Source of the DNA: Celeribacter halophilus
Lineage (GTDB): Bacteria > Pseudomonadota > Alphaproteobacteria > Rhodobacterales > Rhodobacteraceae
NCBI RefSeq assembly: GCF_900114135.1
Contig: NZ_FORY01000024.1
Location: 1-34,154, forward strand
DNA: 34,154 nucleotides
Direction of reading: 5' to 3'
Shown here: one piece after another, positions 15,945-24,488 of the stretch
How positions within the stretch are numbered: the stretch's first letter is position 1
Layout of the letters: each line of letters begins with the position of its first letter
Made by a program: the position numbers and the translations under genes
Notes under the pieces: generated by a model
Databases searched by the model: none
Told to the model about the DNA's origin: nothing
What the model saw: only the letters and a program-made list of their open reading frames with translations

Positions 15945-16930
15945 TGCGGATCGATGGACTTCAATATGCCAACTGGTCTGAAAAAATATTTCGCCAGCTG
16001 CGCGAAGGTGATGTGGATGCCATTCACGTCACCATCGCATACCACGAAAACTTCCGTGAAACCGTGCTCAATTTTGAGAAATGGAACCGTTGGTTCGAAC
16101 AATATCCAGACCTGATTGTCAAAGGTCTGACCGCTGCCGATATCGACCTTGCTCGCGCGACTGGGCGCACGGCAGTGTTTTTCGGCTTTCAGAACCCGAG
16201 CCCGATCGAGGACGATATCGATCTGGTAGAAATTGTACATACGCTTGGCGCACGCTTCATGCAGCTCACCTATAACAATCAGTCCCTTTTGGCGACCGGA
16301 TGTTATGAAGCCGAAGATGGTGGCCTCACCCGCATGGGTAAACAAGTTATCCGCGAAATGAATCGAGTGGGCCTTGTGGTTGATATGAGCCACTCTGGAG
16401 ACCGATCAACGATTGAGGCTGCAGAGTATTCTGAACGCCCTATCGCCATCACTCACGCCAATCCTTATGAGTGGGCACCAGCGCTGCGCAACAAACGCGA
16501 TAATGTGATCCGCGCAGTTACGCAAAACGGCGGTATGTTGGGGTTTTCCACCTATCCGCACCACCTGAAAGACAAATCTGACTGTAGCCTGACAGAGTTC
16601 TGCGAGATGATCGCGCGTAGCGCTGAACGTTATGGCGCTGAATATTTGGGTATCGGTACGGATCTTTGCCAAGATCAACCTGATAGCGTTGTCGAATGGA
16701 TGCGTGTCGGTCGTTGGACCAAAGAAATCGACTATGGCGAAGGTTCAAAGTCCGCACCGGGCTTTCCACCTATGCCCGATTGGTTCGCCGACAACCGTGA
16801 TTTTGCGAATATTGAACAGGGCCTGCGTGCCACCGGCCTAAGTGAGGCCGAGGTGCAGGGTATCATGGGCGGCAACTGGTATCGTTTTTTCAAAGACAAC
16901 TTCGGTCCTGCTCCAGGTTCGGCAACATAA
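15944..16930 (+). CDS. Membrane dipeptidase (M19)-like amidohydrolase, atypical metal site
   Basis: A 328-residue member of the renal dipeptidase (M19) family in the amidohydrolase superfamily. Conserved parts are MRIDG at the N-terminus, VVDMSHSGD, IAITHANP and the terminal-strand aspartate in YLGIGTDLCQD, ending with GIMGGNWYRFF. The usual first metal pair H-x-D (as DGHND) is replaced by DGLQY, and the bridging glutamate appears as Q in GFQNPSP. Two histidines and the final aspartate remain, so a one-metal enzyme or a non-peptidase role is likely. As I recall, a similar variant is encoded in the glycine betaine/dimethylglycine locus of Pseudomonas. It is coupled to the aldehyde dehydrogenase upstream, which fits amine catabolism. 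Confidence 0.85.
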   Translation: MRIDGLQYANWSEKIFRQLREGDVDAIHVTIAYHENFRETVLNFEKWNRWFEQYPDLIVKGLTAADIDLARATGRTAVFFGFQNPSPIEDDIDLVEIVHTLGARFMQLTYNNQSLLATGCYEAEDGGLTRMGKQVIREMNRVGLVVDMSHSGDRSTIEAAEYSERPIAITHANPYEWAPALRNKRDNVIRAVTQNGGMLGFSTYPHHLKDKSDCSLTEFCEMIARSAERYGAEYLGIGTDLCQDQPDSVVEWMRVGRWTKEIDYGEGSKSAPGFPPMPDWFADNRDFANIEQGLRATGLSEAEVQGIMGGNWYRFFKDNFGPAPGSAT

Positions 16931-17003
16931 CTTGAACACTGAATCCAAAACAAGAACGGACGCACAAAAAACCGCGTCCACCTCCCCCCAACAGGAGACC
17001 CAA

Positions 17004-18548
17004 ATGACTGAAACATCGCAAACCAACACAACTCAGGGAAAGCGAATAAATATCCCTGTGTTTGTAATTTCCGGCGGTTTTATCGCCCTTTTCTGCCTGG
17101 CTGCTCTAATTAATCTCGACGCCCTTTCCAGGGCGGTCGATTGGAGCTTTAACATCGCAGCGACCTATTTTGGTCTCTATTGGCAATTTCTGCTGCTGGC
17201 GACCTTTCTGATCGGCTTGTTGCTCTGCGTTCTGCCTGGCGGGCGCGCTATCATGGGTAATATTGCAAAACCAGAATTCACCACGTTCCAGTGGGGCTCG
17301 ATGATTATGTGCACGCTTCTGGCGGGAGGTGGTGTGTTTTGGGCAGCAGGTGAGCCGATTGCGCATTTTCTCTCGTCGCCGCCGCTCTTTGGGGCCGAAT
17401 CCGGGACGCCCGAAGCCGTGACCCCTGCTATTGCTCAGAGTTTTATGCATTGGGGCTTTCTGGCTTGGGCCATTCTCGGCTCTCTGACCACGATCATGCT
17501 GATGCATTACCATTATGAAAAAGGCCTGCCACTCGCGCCGCGTACGCTGTTGTATCCGGTCTTTGGCGACAAAGCCATTCACGGCCCTATCGGCATCATT
17601 GCGGATGCTGCCTCCATCATCGCTGTTGTGGCGGGGACCGTGGGGCCGATCGGCTTTCTCGGACTACAGGTGAGCTATGGGCTTGCGGAGCTTTTCGGTA
17701 TCCCGAATGTCTTTGCCACACAATTCGCCGTCATCGGGGGCCTTGTGGCAATCTATACGATCTCGGCCATGACCGGCCTTTCTCGCGGTATTCAATTCCT
17801 GTCCAAGCTTAACGTCATTCTGGCTTCAGTGCTGCTTGTCTTTGTGCTTCTTGCCGGGCCGACAGGTTTTATCTTCAGCACGTTCTTCACAGGGTTTACG
17901 AGCTACATTGCCCATTTCTTTGATATGGCGCTTTATCGCGGGGATGCTGGTGTCTTTGGTGCGCCGGGCTGGCTCGGCTGGTGGACGGTCTTCTTTTGGG
18001 GATGGTTCATGGGATATGGCCCGCTAATGGCAATGTTCATCGCACGTGTATCGCGAGGACGTTCTATACGCTCGATCATTATCATGCTTTCGATCATTGC
18101 ACCGATTGTAACTAACTTCTGGTTCACAATTGTGGGTGGAACGGGCATTGCGATGGAATTGGCCGAGCCGGGCGTTGTTTCATCAGCGTTTGAAGGCTTC
18201 AATCTTCCGGCAGCGCTTTTGGCAATCACTTCGAACCTGCCGATGGGCTTTCTTGTGTCCTTGTTGTTCCTGATCCTAACCACGATTTTCGTGGCAACGA
18301 CAGGCGACTCGATGAGCTATATGATCGCTTCGGTCATGAGCCGCGATGAAACGCCTTCCGTGCCGGTTCGGGTGTTTTGGGGCATTGCGATGGGGGTGAT
18401 GGCGATTATCCTGATCTCTGTGGGCTCTGGCGGCGTGTCCAAGCTGCAAAGCTTTATCGTTGTGACAGCCGTTCCTGTGTCTCTCCTTTTGCTTCCTTCC
18501 TTGTGGGATGCCCTGCGCATCACGCTTGCCAAAGGGAAAAAGGACTAA
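17004..18548 (+). CDS. BCCT-family transporter
   Basis: A 514-residue inner-membrane carrier of the betaine/carnitine/choline family with about twelve predicted transmembrane segments. The family core appears as GWWTVFFWGWFMGYGPLMAM followed by FIARVSRGRSIR. The tryptophan-rich segment contributes to the trimethylammonium-binding box in characterised members. The start at 17004 has AGGAG about nine bases upstream; in-frame codons upstream overlap the M19 gene and are rejected. It follows the dipeptidase-like gene by 73 bases. It probably imports a quaternary or related zwitterionic amine (betaine, carnitine or a heterocyclic betaine), coupled to Na+ or H+. A perfect hairpin follows the stop codon. 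Confidence 0.92.
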   Translation: MTETSQTNTTQGKRINIPVFVISGGFIALFCLAALINLDALSRAVDWSFNIAATYFGLYWQFLLLATFLIGLLLCVLPGGRAIMGNIAKPEFTTFQWGSMIMCTLLAGGGVFWAAGEPIAHFLSSPPLFGAESGTPEAVTPAIAQSFMHWGFLAWAILGSLTTIMLMHYHYEKGLPLAPRTLLYPVFGDKAIHGPIGIIADAASIIAVVAGTVGPIGFLGLQVSYGLAELFGIPNVFATQFAVIGGLVAIYTISAMTGLSRGIQFLSKLNVILASVLLVFVLLAGPTGFIFSTFFTGFTSYIAHFFDMALYRGDAGVFGAPGWLGWWTVFFWGWFMGYGPLMAMFIARVSRGRSIRSIIIMLSIIAPIVTNFWFTIVGGTGIAMELAEPGVVSSAFEGFNLPAALLAITSNLPMGFLVSLLFLILTTIFVATTGDSMSYMIASVMSRDETPSVPVRVFWGIAMGVMAIILISVGSGGVSKLQSFIVVTAVPVSLLLLPSLWDALRITLAKGKKD

Positions 18549-18554
18549 GTTTTT

Positions 18555-18575
18555 CCGGGCGCGTTTAGCGCCCGG
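18555..18575 (+). terminator. GC-rich hairpin after the BCCT gene
   Basis: A perfect 8-bp stem CCGGGCGC / GCGCCCGG with a 5-base loop (GTTTA) starts six bases after the BCCT stop. It is followed by only a short mixed GCTTCCT, so termination may be partial. This would lower expression of the downstream unknown pair relative to the transporter. An RNA-stabilising stem is the alternative. Confidence 0.6.
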
Positions 18576-18652
18576 GCTTCCTATTCGGCTTGTTGCGCCA
18601 CCCCCAAAACATGGAAATTCACTACGCTTCCACACTGCAAAGGTCTGACCAA

Positions 18653-20344
18653 ATGATGAATGTTCCTCTGCGTGATCCCGATACTGTTATGCGCCTTGTT
18701 CGCCTCGGTTCACTTCACCAGTCACGCCTGTCCTTCATGCGCATTTTAACTCGTCGTATGGCCCGTGAAAAATGGCGTTTTGCACAGACGGAATTTCATA
18801 TAAATGACCGAGGTGAGGGCCATGCAGTCTATACCGCCTACGCACCGGACCATGCCTATTCTCTGATTGCCTTTGCCCATAATCTGCCAAATGAAAAACG
18901 GTCGGATCGGGTTATCGCAGAAGCGTGGGACGCAACATTCACACTCTTTGATGGCATTCCGACGCCCAAAGATATCGCTCGATTGGCGCAAAATATTCCA
19001 CTTCAAGAGGCCGGGCGTGTGACCAGTACAGAGCTTTCTGTATCGCGCGCCAACAGATCTGTCCGGCTTTGGGATCATGTGGTGAGTGCTTTGGCCGCGG
19101 GTCATCAGCCTTCGCAGGACCAAATTGACAGGGTTGGCTATTTGATGCGGACAACTGCGGTTTACGGTTCAGGCAAACTCGGTGCAGCAGACCGTGAAAT
19201 GATTGCGGACCGGCCGGAATTCGCTGTTCCGTTTCAAGTTGAGATGCTGTCGGTCTATCTGACACGCTGGTTTGTCAGGGATCTCGTACAGCACATGGCG
19301 GATTGCCAAGCGGCAGAAGCAGGCAACACTGCCGCGAATCTTGACAGTGCGATCGCCCGCTCTATCGGGATAGGCAACTCAACAGGGCTTGGTATGGCGC
19401 CCTTTCTCTTGAATCACCCCGTATTGTTCAACAATTGGATTGCAGCGCGGGAAGCCGCTCTCAGCCGTGTGCGTTCGGTCGAAAATGCAACGCCCGAAGC
19501 TATTGCCCTGTTCCGTGCACTTTTTGCACGCAACCTGCAGTTATTGGGGAATTGGCGATCCGGGCACCCTGTTCAGGTGACCAAGCTCGAAGCGCTACGT
19601 GACGACACTACTCGTTTGCAAAACTATTTATCGGAAATGGATTTAGCGGCCCCATATGCTTGGGATGCCCTATATCGCTGGGCCGAGGCTCACCTGAGCA
19701 CGGAAGGACAGGAATGGATCGTATCTTTGCTCTTGGAACCCTACGGGGAGATTGTCGACTCTCTGGCTGAGACTATGGCTGCTGACAATACCGCAACTTT
19801 CCGAATTGCAGGTAAGATGAGCCTTGGAGAATTGCGTTCTCTTTTGGAAAATATTTATGGCTGGGCCATTGAGACCGACTGGGCTGAGCCGGCGAACAAG
19901 GCGCGTGCCTGGTATGTGTCTGAAGAAAAACTGGAACCAAGACTTGGAGAGCGATTCAAAGAACCTATTGAAGCGTTTGAACAACCCCTTGCGCCCGGTC
20001 GAGATGCTGCAGAGCTTTATGCTTGCCTTGCGCATTGGCCGAGCGATGCCACAGTGGCTAATTTTCTGCTGCGTCATCCGGAACATCGCCATTCGGTGCG
20101 CCGCAGTCAGATTGTCGGACGCGCTCCCTATGCAGAAATCCGCGACAATACGATTTCCGACCAGATTATGCCGATCGACATGCTGCGCTGTAAACTCGCC
20201 TTTTTTGGAGCGACCAAGTTCGATCCGCGTTCTGATCGCTGGGTGAGAATCTGCCTCTATGGCAATGCACCTATGCCACCTGAACTTACGCAGGAAAACT
20301 GTGATTATTGGGTCTATCCTGATTTAGACGAGGTGAGCGCATGA
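18653..20344 (+). CDS. Unrecognised 563-residue protein
   Basis: I do not recognise this family. The protein is acidic to neutral and soluble-looking, with no signal peptide and no obvious transmembrane segments. It contains a glycine-rich stretch IGIGNSTGLGMAPFLLNHPV near residue 240, several basic helices near the N-terminus (LTRRMAREKWRF) and a C-terminal RWVRICLYGNAP segment. The start is uncertain: ATG 18653 follows AAAGG at about ten bases; ATG 18611 and a TTG at 18590 are upstream alternatives. It overlaps the DUF3726-like gene by four bases (ATGA), so the two products are probably made together and may form a complex. Its place between a BCCT carrier and an Ldh-type dehydrogenase suggests a role in the same amine pathway. 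Confidence 0.75.
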   Translation: MMNVPLRDPDTVMRLVRLGSLHQSRLSFMRILTRRMAREKWRFAQTEFHINDRGEGHAVYTAYAPDHAYSLIAFAHNLPNEKRSDRVIAEAWDATFTLFDGIPTPKDIARLAQNIPLQEAGRVTSTELSVSRANRSVRLWDHVVSALAAGHQPSQDQIDRVGYLMRTTAVYGSGKLGAADREMIADRPEFAVPFQVEMLSVYLTRWFVRDLVQHMADCQAAEAGNTAANLDSAIARSIGIGNSTGLGMAPFLLNHPVLFNNWIAAREAALSRVRSVENATPEAIALFRALFARNLQLLGNWRSGHPVQVTKLEALRDDTTRLQNYLSEMDLAAPYAWDALYRWAEAHLSTEGQEWIVSLLLEPYGEIVDSLAETMAADNTATFRIAGKMSLGELRSLLENIYGWAIETDWAEPANKARAWYVSEEKLEPRLGERFKEPIEAFEQPLAPGRDAAELYACLAHWPSDATVANFLLRHPEHRHSVRRSQIVGRAPYAEIRDNTISDQIMPIDMLRCKLAFFGATKFDPRSDRWVRICLYGNAPMPPELTQENCDYWVYPDLDEVSA

Positions 20345-20991
20345 GCCATTCTTTGAACGAAATCGAAGCCATGAGTAAACGCGCTGCGCGTGGGTCCGGG
20401 CTTTCCTGGGGGCTTGCTGAGGAGGCGGCAAAAGGCACGCGCTGGCTGTCGGCTTTCAATTTGCCCGGAGCCGCACTTCTTGCCCAGCTTTTGGAAATGA
20501 ATGATCGTTTGCCTTTGGTGGATGTATCGCCGGTCTCCTTGCGTGCAACCTTCTGGCGCGCACCTTCAGGGCGCTTGAGCCCTTTGATCGCGGGCGCATC
20601 GCTTAGCGATTGTGCGGTACAACTTATGGAACGCGGCTCGATCACAATGGAGCATCTGTGTGTGCCGCTTCTCGCTGTTCCTTTCATGGGGGGAGCTGCT
20701 TTGCGACTTCAAAATCCTGTAGCCGTTGCTTGGGACGGGCTAAAACTAACCACAGACGGGCATCATCTCTCCTTGGAAGGAGACACCGAGAAATTGACGA
20801 TCAACCTTGCCGAGCGCGTGACGTTCTATGCGCCTGCCGAGATGATCGGGCACCGTAAACCCGTTATTCGTGCCAATGTCAGCCCCGAAGACTGGGACCG
20901 CCTCGCCATATTCGCGCATCGCACATTCGCGCCAGCGACAGAGGAAAGCCGTCTGAGGGGGGCAGGAGCAGGACTGAATGACAACGATTAA
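20341..20991 (+). CDS. DUF3726-like protein
   Basis: A 216-residue protein whose N-terminus, SLNEIEAMSKRAARGSGLSW followed by GLAEEAAKGTRWL, resembles the Pfam family of unknown function DUF3726 as I remember it. It has no signal peptide, no membrane segment and no recognisable cofactor motif. It overlaps the preceding 563-residue gene by four bases, the usual sign of coupled translation of interacting proteins. Members of the family seem common in Rhodobacteraceae and other proteobacteria near dehydrogenases and transporters. No biochemical function is known to me. The name is given from the N-terminal pattern and should be tested by profile search. Confidence 0.7.
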   Translation: MSHSLNEIEAMSKRAARGSGLSWGLAEEAAKGTRWLSAFNLPGAALLAQLLEMNDRLPLVDVSPVSLRATFWRAPSGRLSPLIAGASLSDCAVQLMERGSITMEHLCVPLLAVPFMGGAALRLQNPVAVAWDGLKLTTDGHHLSLEGDTEKLTINLAERVTFYAPAEMIGHRKPVIRANVSPEDWDRLAIFAHRTFAPATEESRLRGAGAGLNDND

Positions 20992-21085
20992 TACTGTTCT
21001 CTTCACGCCTTACGTCAAAGATTATGGACCGTTTTACATAGCGGAGCCAGCAAATACCAACATATCCACTCCGAAAGATACCACA

Positions 21086-22093
21086 ATGGCCACTACAGAA
21101 ATCCTTTCGCTTACTGAAATTGAAGACCTTGCATATCGGGCGCTCGTCAATGCGGGCACTTCAGAAGCAAATGCGCGCCCTCTGGCCGTAGCAACTGCGA
21201 TAACAGAAGCCGATGGCATTTCTTCTCATGGTCTGGCTTATATTCCCATCTACGCAGAACATGTGAAATGTGGGAAGGTAGATGGGCAGGCTCAGCCGGA
21301 GCTGCGACAGCCGAAGCCTGCGGTTATCACAGTAGATGCGGGCACAGGTTTTGCACATTCTGCCATTGAAGTGGGTTTCGAAGCCCTTGTGCCACTTGCT
21401 CGCGAGATGGGCGTGGCCGTTTTGGCAATCAATAATTCCTACAACTGCGGGGTTCTGGGCGTACACACTCGCCGCCTGGCAGAAGCTGGGCTGTTGGGCA
21501 TCGGGTTTACCAATGCGCCGGCCTCGATTGCGCCCTCTGGCGGCAAAACACCGGTTGTCGGAACCAATCCGTTTTCCATTGCCGCTCCTGATCCTGATGG
21601 CAACGCTGCTGTGTTGATTGACCAATCGGCCAGCACCATCGCGAAAAGCGAAGTGATGAAACATGCTCGCGAAGGCAAATCTGTACCGGAAGGTTGGGTG
21701 TTAGACGCAGACGGGCAACCCACAACTGATCCTCATGCTGGTCTTAAAGGTTCGATGGTTCCTTCGGGCGGATATAAAGGGGTAGGGATCGCGTTGATGG
21801 TTGAGTTGATGGCGGCTGCTATGACTGGGGCAACCCTTGGCACATCCGCAAGCCCGTTCTCCGGAACTGCGGGAGGCCCTCCACGTACAGGACAGTTCTT
21901 CATTGCTATTGATCCTGTATCAACTTCAGGTGACGAGTTCCAAGGCCGCTTGCGGGACTTGATTTCTTCCATCCGCACACAAGATGGTGCTCGTTTGCCC
22001 GGGGATGGACGCCAGAGCAACCGCGAAAAAGCTTCAAAAGATGGTGTCGCGATCGATACCTTGCTTTTAAAGAAGGTTCGGGCGCTGCTCTAA
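21086..22093 (+). CDS. Ldh-family dehydrogenase (malate/L-lactate, ComC/DpkA-like)
   Basis: A 335-residue member of the NAD(P)H-dependent malate/L-lactate dehydrogenase family with the DpkA/LhpD/ComC-type fold. Characteristic segments are the catalytic-histidine motif GISSHGLAYIPIYAEHV, the NNSYNCGVLGVHTRRLAEAG region and ASIAPSGGKTPVVGTNPFSI. Family members reduce 2-oxo acids or cyclic imine acids (delta1-pyrroline- and delta1-piperideine-2-carboxylate), or oxidise sulfolactate and ureidoglycolate. I prefer the ATG at 21086; an upstream in-frame ATG at 20978 adds a 36-residue leader unlike the family and overlaps the DUF3726 gene. Next to a 2-oxoglutarate-semialdehyde-type ALDH and betaine genes, a cyclic imine reductase is attractive, but the substrate is unproven. 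Confidence 0.85.
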   Translation: MATTEILSLTEIEDLAYRALVNAGTSEANARPLAVATAITEADGISSHGLAYIPIYAEHVKCGKVDGQAQPELRQPKPAVITVDAGTGFAHSAIEVGFEALVPLAREMGVAVLAINNSYNCGVLGVHTRRLAEAGLLGIGFTNAPASIAPSGGKTPVVGTNPFSIAAPDPDGNAAVLIDQSASTIAKSEVMKHAREGKSVPEGWVLDADGQPTTDPHAGLKGSMVPSGGYKGVGIALMVELMAAAMTGATLGTSASPFSGTAGGPPRTGQFFIAIDPVSTSGDEFQGRLRDLISSIRTQDGARLPGDGRQSNREKASKDGVAIDTLLLKKVRALL

Positions 22094-22667
22094 AGATGAC
22101 AGTGTATTCGGTGTATGAGTGGCTGTTGGTTGCGTGGGTTGCAACTTAATTTTTGTCACTCTCGCCCACTGCCTCCTCTGACATGTGACGAGGCCCCTGA
22201 CGCACCGGTGGCGGTCTCTGTGCTCGAGGTTGAAATAATCTTGGGGAAATGGCCGCCGGTTGCGCTGTGCACATGATTTATCAACGGACAGTCTTCATCA
22301 TCATATTCGAACGGTGGAGAACAGACCGCTATCGTGACAAGCATACAGACGTCGCTGAGTGGTTAGAAAACAACATAGCTAAGCGTCTGCCGAGTTCACG
22401 TTGCCAGGCTGACCTGCATAGGAACGTTAGATGTCATTGGTGGAAATTGCGCGAAAACCACTCACTTTCCTAAATTACTTTGAATTGCCCAAATATTGAT
22501 CGTAAAATATATAATACAACTAATTGTTTTTAAACATAAAATTTCCATTGTCGTTTATTTGACAGTTTGTGTCGCTTTTGCGAAAGCGCCCCAACCAGTG
22601 TGTAACAATCAATTGTGACACAACAGAGCGCAACTACATCGCGCCACGCCATCAGGGGAGCTTTTAT
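22094..22667. other. 574-bp intergenic region with AT-rich promoter zone
   Basis: No convincing gene is seen. Just after the Ldh stop is a weak stem GTTGC/GCAAC (22129-22145) followed by TTAATTTTTG, a possible terminator. The middle (22150-22440) contains short open frames on both strands without recognisable protein features. From about 22470 to 22560 the sequence is conspicuously AT-rich and includes a perfect TATAAT at 22510-22515 with a poor TTGCCC 19 bases upstream. A small hairpin CGCTTT/AAAGCG (22573-22588) and the dyad at 22599-22622 follow. AGGGGAG sits before the ATG at 22668. This is the control region of the ABC importer operon. Confidence 0.6.
22599..22622. promoter_or_regulatory. 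24-bp near-perfect palindrome, operator candidate
   Basis: Arms TGTGTAACAAT and ATTGTGACACA flank a 2-base centre; only one of eleven positions breaks the symmetry. It ends 45 bases before the ATG of the first permease gene, downstream of the TATAAT at 22510-22515. This is where a repressor, or a regulator acting on a promoter inside this segment, would bind. The controlling protein is not evident; the GbdR-like or LysR proteins of the window are candidates, as is a GntR- or TetR-type protein encoded elsewhere. Confidence 0.6.
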
Positions 22668-23333
22668 ATGGAGACGTTGGTTTTCATCAGTCAAAACCTC
22701 GATCTTATTTTCGAGAGAACTGTCCAACACATGTCGATTGTTTGTGTGGCAATCGGGCTGGCCATTGTGACCGGGGTCCCTGTTGGCATCCTGATCACGC
22801 TCAACCAAAAAGCAGCGGATATCGTGCTCTATATTGCTGCGATCATCATCACGATTCCGTCAATCGCGCTTTTTGGTCTGATGATACCGGTGCTCTCGCT
22901 GATTGGTCAAGGCGTGGGATATATGCCCGCCGTGATTGCCGTGTTGCTCTACTCGCAACTGCCGATTATTCGCAATACTTACACGGCGATCACAAATGTG
23001 GATCCGGCGTTGCGCGAAGCTGCGCGGGGATTGGGCATGACCCCCATACAACGCCTACGTCGTGTTGAAATCCCTTTGGCGATCCCTGTTGTCATGGCCG
23101 GCGTGCGGATCGCGGTTGTCATGAATATAGGTATTACGGCAATCGCTACATACATCGGGGCAGGTGGTCTGGGCGCCTTTATTTCGCGCGGCATTTCTCA
23201 ATCCGACCCTCGGCAGCTCATCACCGGCGCTTTAATGGTGTCTCTTTTGGCCATCGTCAGCGATTACTTCCTTCTTTGGCTGCAAAAACGCCTTACACCT
23301 GCCTCTTCCTCCGCACCTGCGGGTGGCCATTAA
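22668..23333 (+). CDS. Quaternary-amine ABC permease (OpuCB/OsmW type)
   Basis: A 221-residue inner-membrane permease with about six transmembrane helices and the coupling loop DPALREAARGLGMTPIQRLR. It matches the single-domain permeases of the OpuC/OsmVWXY glycine betaine-choline importers. The start at 22668 has AGGGGAG nine bases upstream; the earlier in-frame ATG at 22569 is rejected because it lies in the AT-rich control zone and would add a non-membrane leader. It heads a transporter operon whose ATPase follows after 15 bases and whose second permease and binding protein come next. Together they import a betaine-like compound from the periplasm. Confidence 0.92.
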   Translation: METLVFISQNLDLIFERTVQHMSIVCVAIGLAIVTGVPVGILITLNQKAADIVLYIAAIIITIPSIALFGLMIPVLSLIGQGVGYMPAVIAVLLYSQLPIIRNTYTAITNVDPALREAARGLGMTPIQRLRRVEIPLAIPVVMAGVRIAVVMNIGITAIATYIGAGGLGAFISRGISQSDPRQLITGALMVSLLAIVSDYFLLWLQKRLTPASSSAPAGGH

Positions 23334-23348
23334 ATATCTGGATACGCT

Positions 23349-24488
23349 ATGATCAAACTGGAAAAACTCTCCAAAATTTTTGAAACACCAAATGGCGGGA
23401 CCGTCATGGCGGCCGACAAAGTGTCGCTTGAAGTGGCCAAAGGTGAAATTTGTGTTCTGCTTGGCCCCTCTGGGTGCGGCAAGACAACGACACTTAAAAT
23501 GATCAACGGGTTGATCCCGAAAACCAGTGGTAAAATACATGTTGCGGGGCGGGATACGGACACGATTGATCCGGTCGAATTGCGTCGATCCATCGGCTAT
23601 GTGATCCAACAAATAGGTCTTTTCCCTAACATGACAATCGAGGACAATATTTGCATTGTTCCTGATCTGCTGGGTTGGGAACGGAGCAAAGCGCGTAAGC
23701 GCGCCGCCGAGCTTCTTGATCTGGTGAACCTTGATCCCAGTATTTTTCTCAAACGTTTCCCAAAAGAACTATCTGGTGGCCAACAACAACGTGTAGGCGT
23801 GATCCGTGCATTGGCGGCGGACCCGCCCGTATTGCTTATGGATGAACCCTTTGGTGCGATTGACCCCATCAACCGGGCGGTCATCCAGGACGAGTTTTTG
23901 AGAATGCAAACGGAACTGCGCAAAACTATCGCTTTTGTCAGCCACGACATCGACGAAGCGATTAAAATGGCCGATAAGATTGCGATTTTTAGAGACGGTA
24001 AACTCGAACAATTCGACAGCCCTGACGACCTTTTGGCGCGTCCGGCCAACGATTTTATCGCAAGCTTTTTGGGCTCTGACCGCACGCTCAAACGCCTCAG
24101 CCTGTTAAAAGTGTCTGATGTCATGCTCAGTGGCCGTATCCGTGTGAGCGCCCAAGATGACGTCGCCACGGCTCGCGATATGATGAAGGAGGCCGGCCAT
24201 AAGAATATTGTCATGGTGGGGCCGCGTGGGCGTGCGCGCGGTTATTTGCATCTCAACGATGTTGTGGAGGCCTCCGGCACGGTCGAAGAACATTATCAGG
24301 CTTTGCCGACCACGGTGAATGTTGATGCCGATTTGCGCACGGCGGTGTCGCGAATGTTCCGTCATGACATGACATGGATGGCCTGTGTCGATGATGACGG
24401 TTTTTTCAAGGGTTTCATCACCCAACGCGCCATCTCTCATCAATTGGGCGCAACCTATCGCGACACCCCGACGGAGGGTTTGACGTGA
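23349..24488 (+). CDS. Quaternary-amine ABC ATP-binding protein with CBS domains (OpuCA type)
   Basis: A 379-residue ATPase. Walker A GPSGCGKTT (residues 39-47), Q-loop IQQIGLFPNMTI, signature LSGGQQQR, Walker B LLMDEPFGAID and SHDID are all present. The C-terminal 120 residues (from about VSDVMLSGRIRV) form a tandem CBS pair, as in OpuCA/OsmV-type proteins, where CBS domains sense ionic strength or nucleotides. Uptake may therefore respond to cytoplasmic conditions, although the island looks catabolic rather than osmotic. It overlaps the second permease by four bases (GTGA). It powers the transporter formed with the flanking permeases. Confidence 0.93.
   Translation: MIKLEKLSKIFETPNGGTVMAADKVSLEVAKGEICVLLGPSGCGKTTTLKMINGLIPKTSGKIHVAGRDTDTIDPVELRRSIGYVIQQIGLFPNMTIEDNICIVPDLLGWERSKARKRAAELLDLVNLDPSIFLKRFPKELSGGQQQRVGVIRALAADPPVLLMDEPFGAIDPINRAVIQDEFLRMQTELRKTIAFVSHDIDEAIKMADKIAIFRDGKLEQFDSPDDLLARPANDFIASFLGSDRTLKRLSLLKVSDVMLSGRIRVSAQDDVATARDMMKEAGHKNIVMVGPRGRARGYLHLNDVVEASGTVEEHYQALPTTVNVDADLRTAVSRMFRHDMTWMACVDDDGFFKGFITQRAISHQLGATYRDTPTEGLT

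Noticed and set aside
20978-21085. N-terminal extension of the Ldh-family gene from ATG 20978
   Set aside because: The 36 added residues do not resemble the family start and overlap the DUF3726-like gene; the ATG at 21086 gives a normal family length.
22249-22473. 74-codon open frame in the intergenic region before the importer
   Set aside because: Its composition is not protein-family-like, it has no convincing ribosome site, and it runs into the AT-rich control zone.
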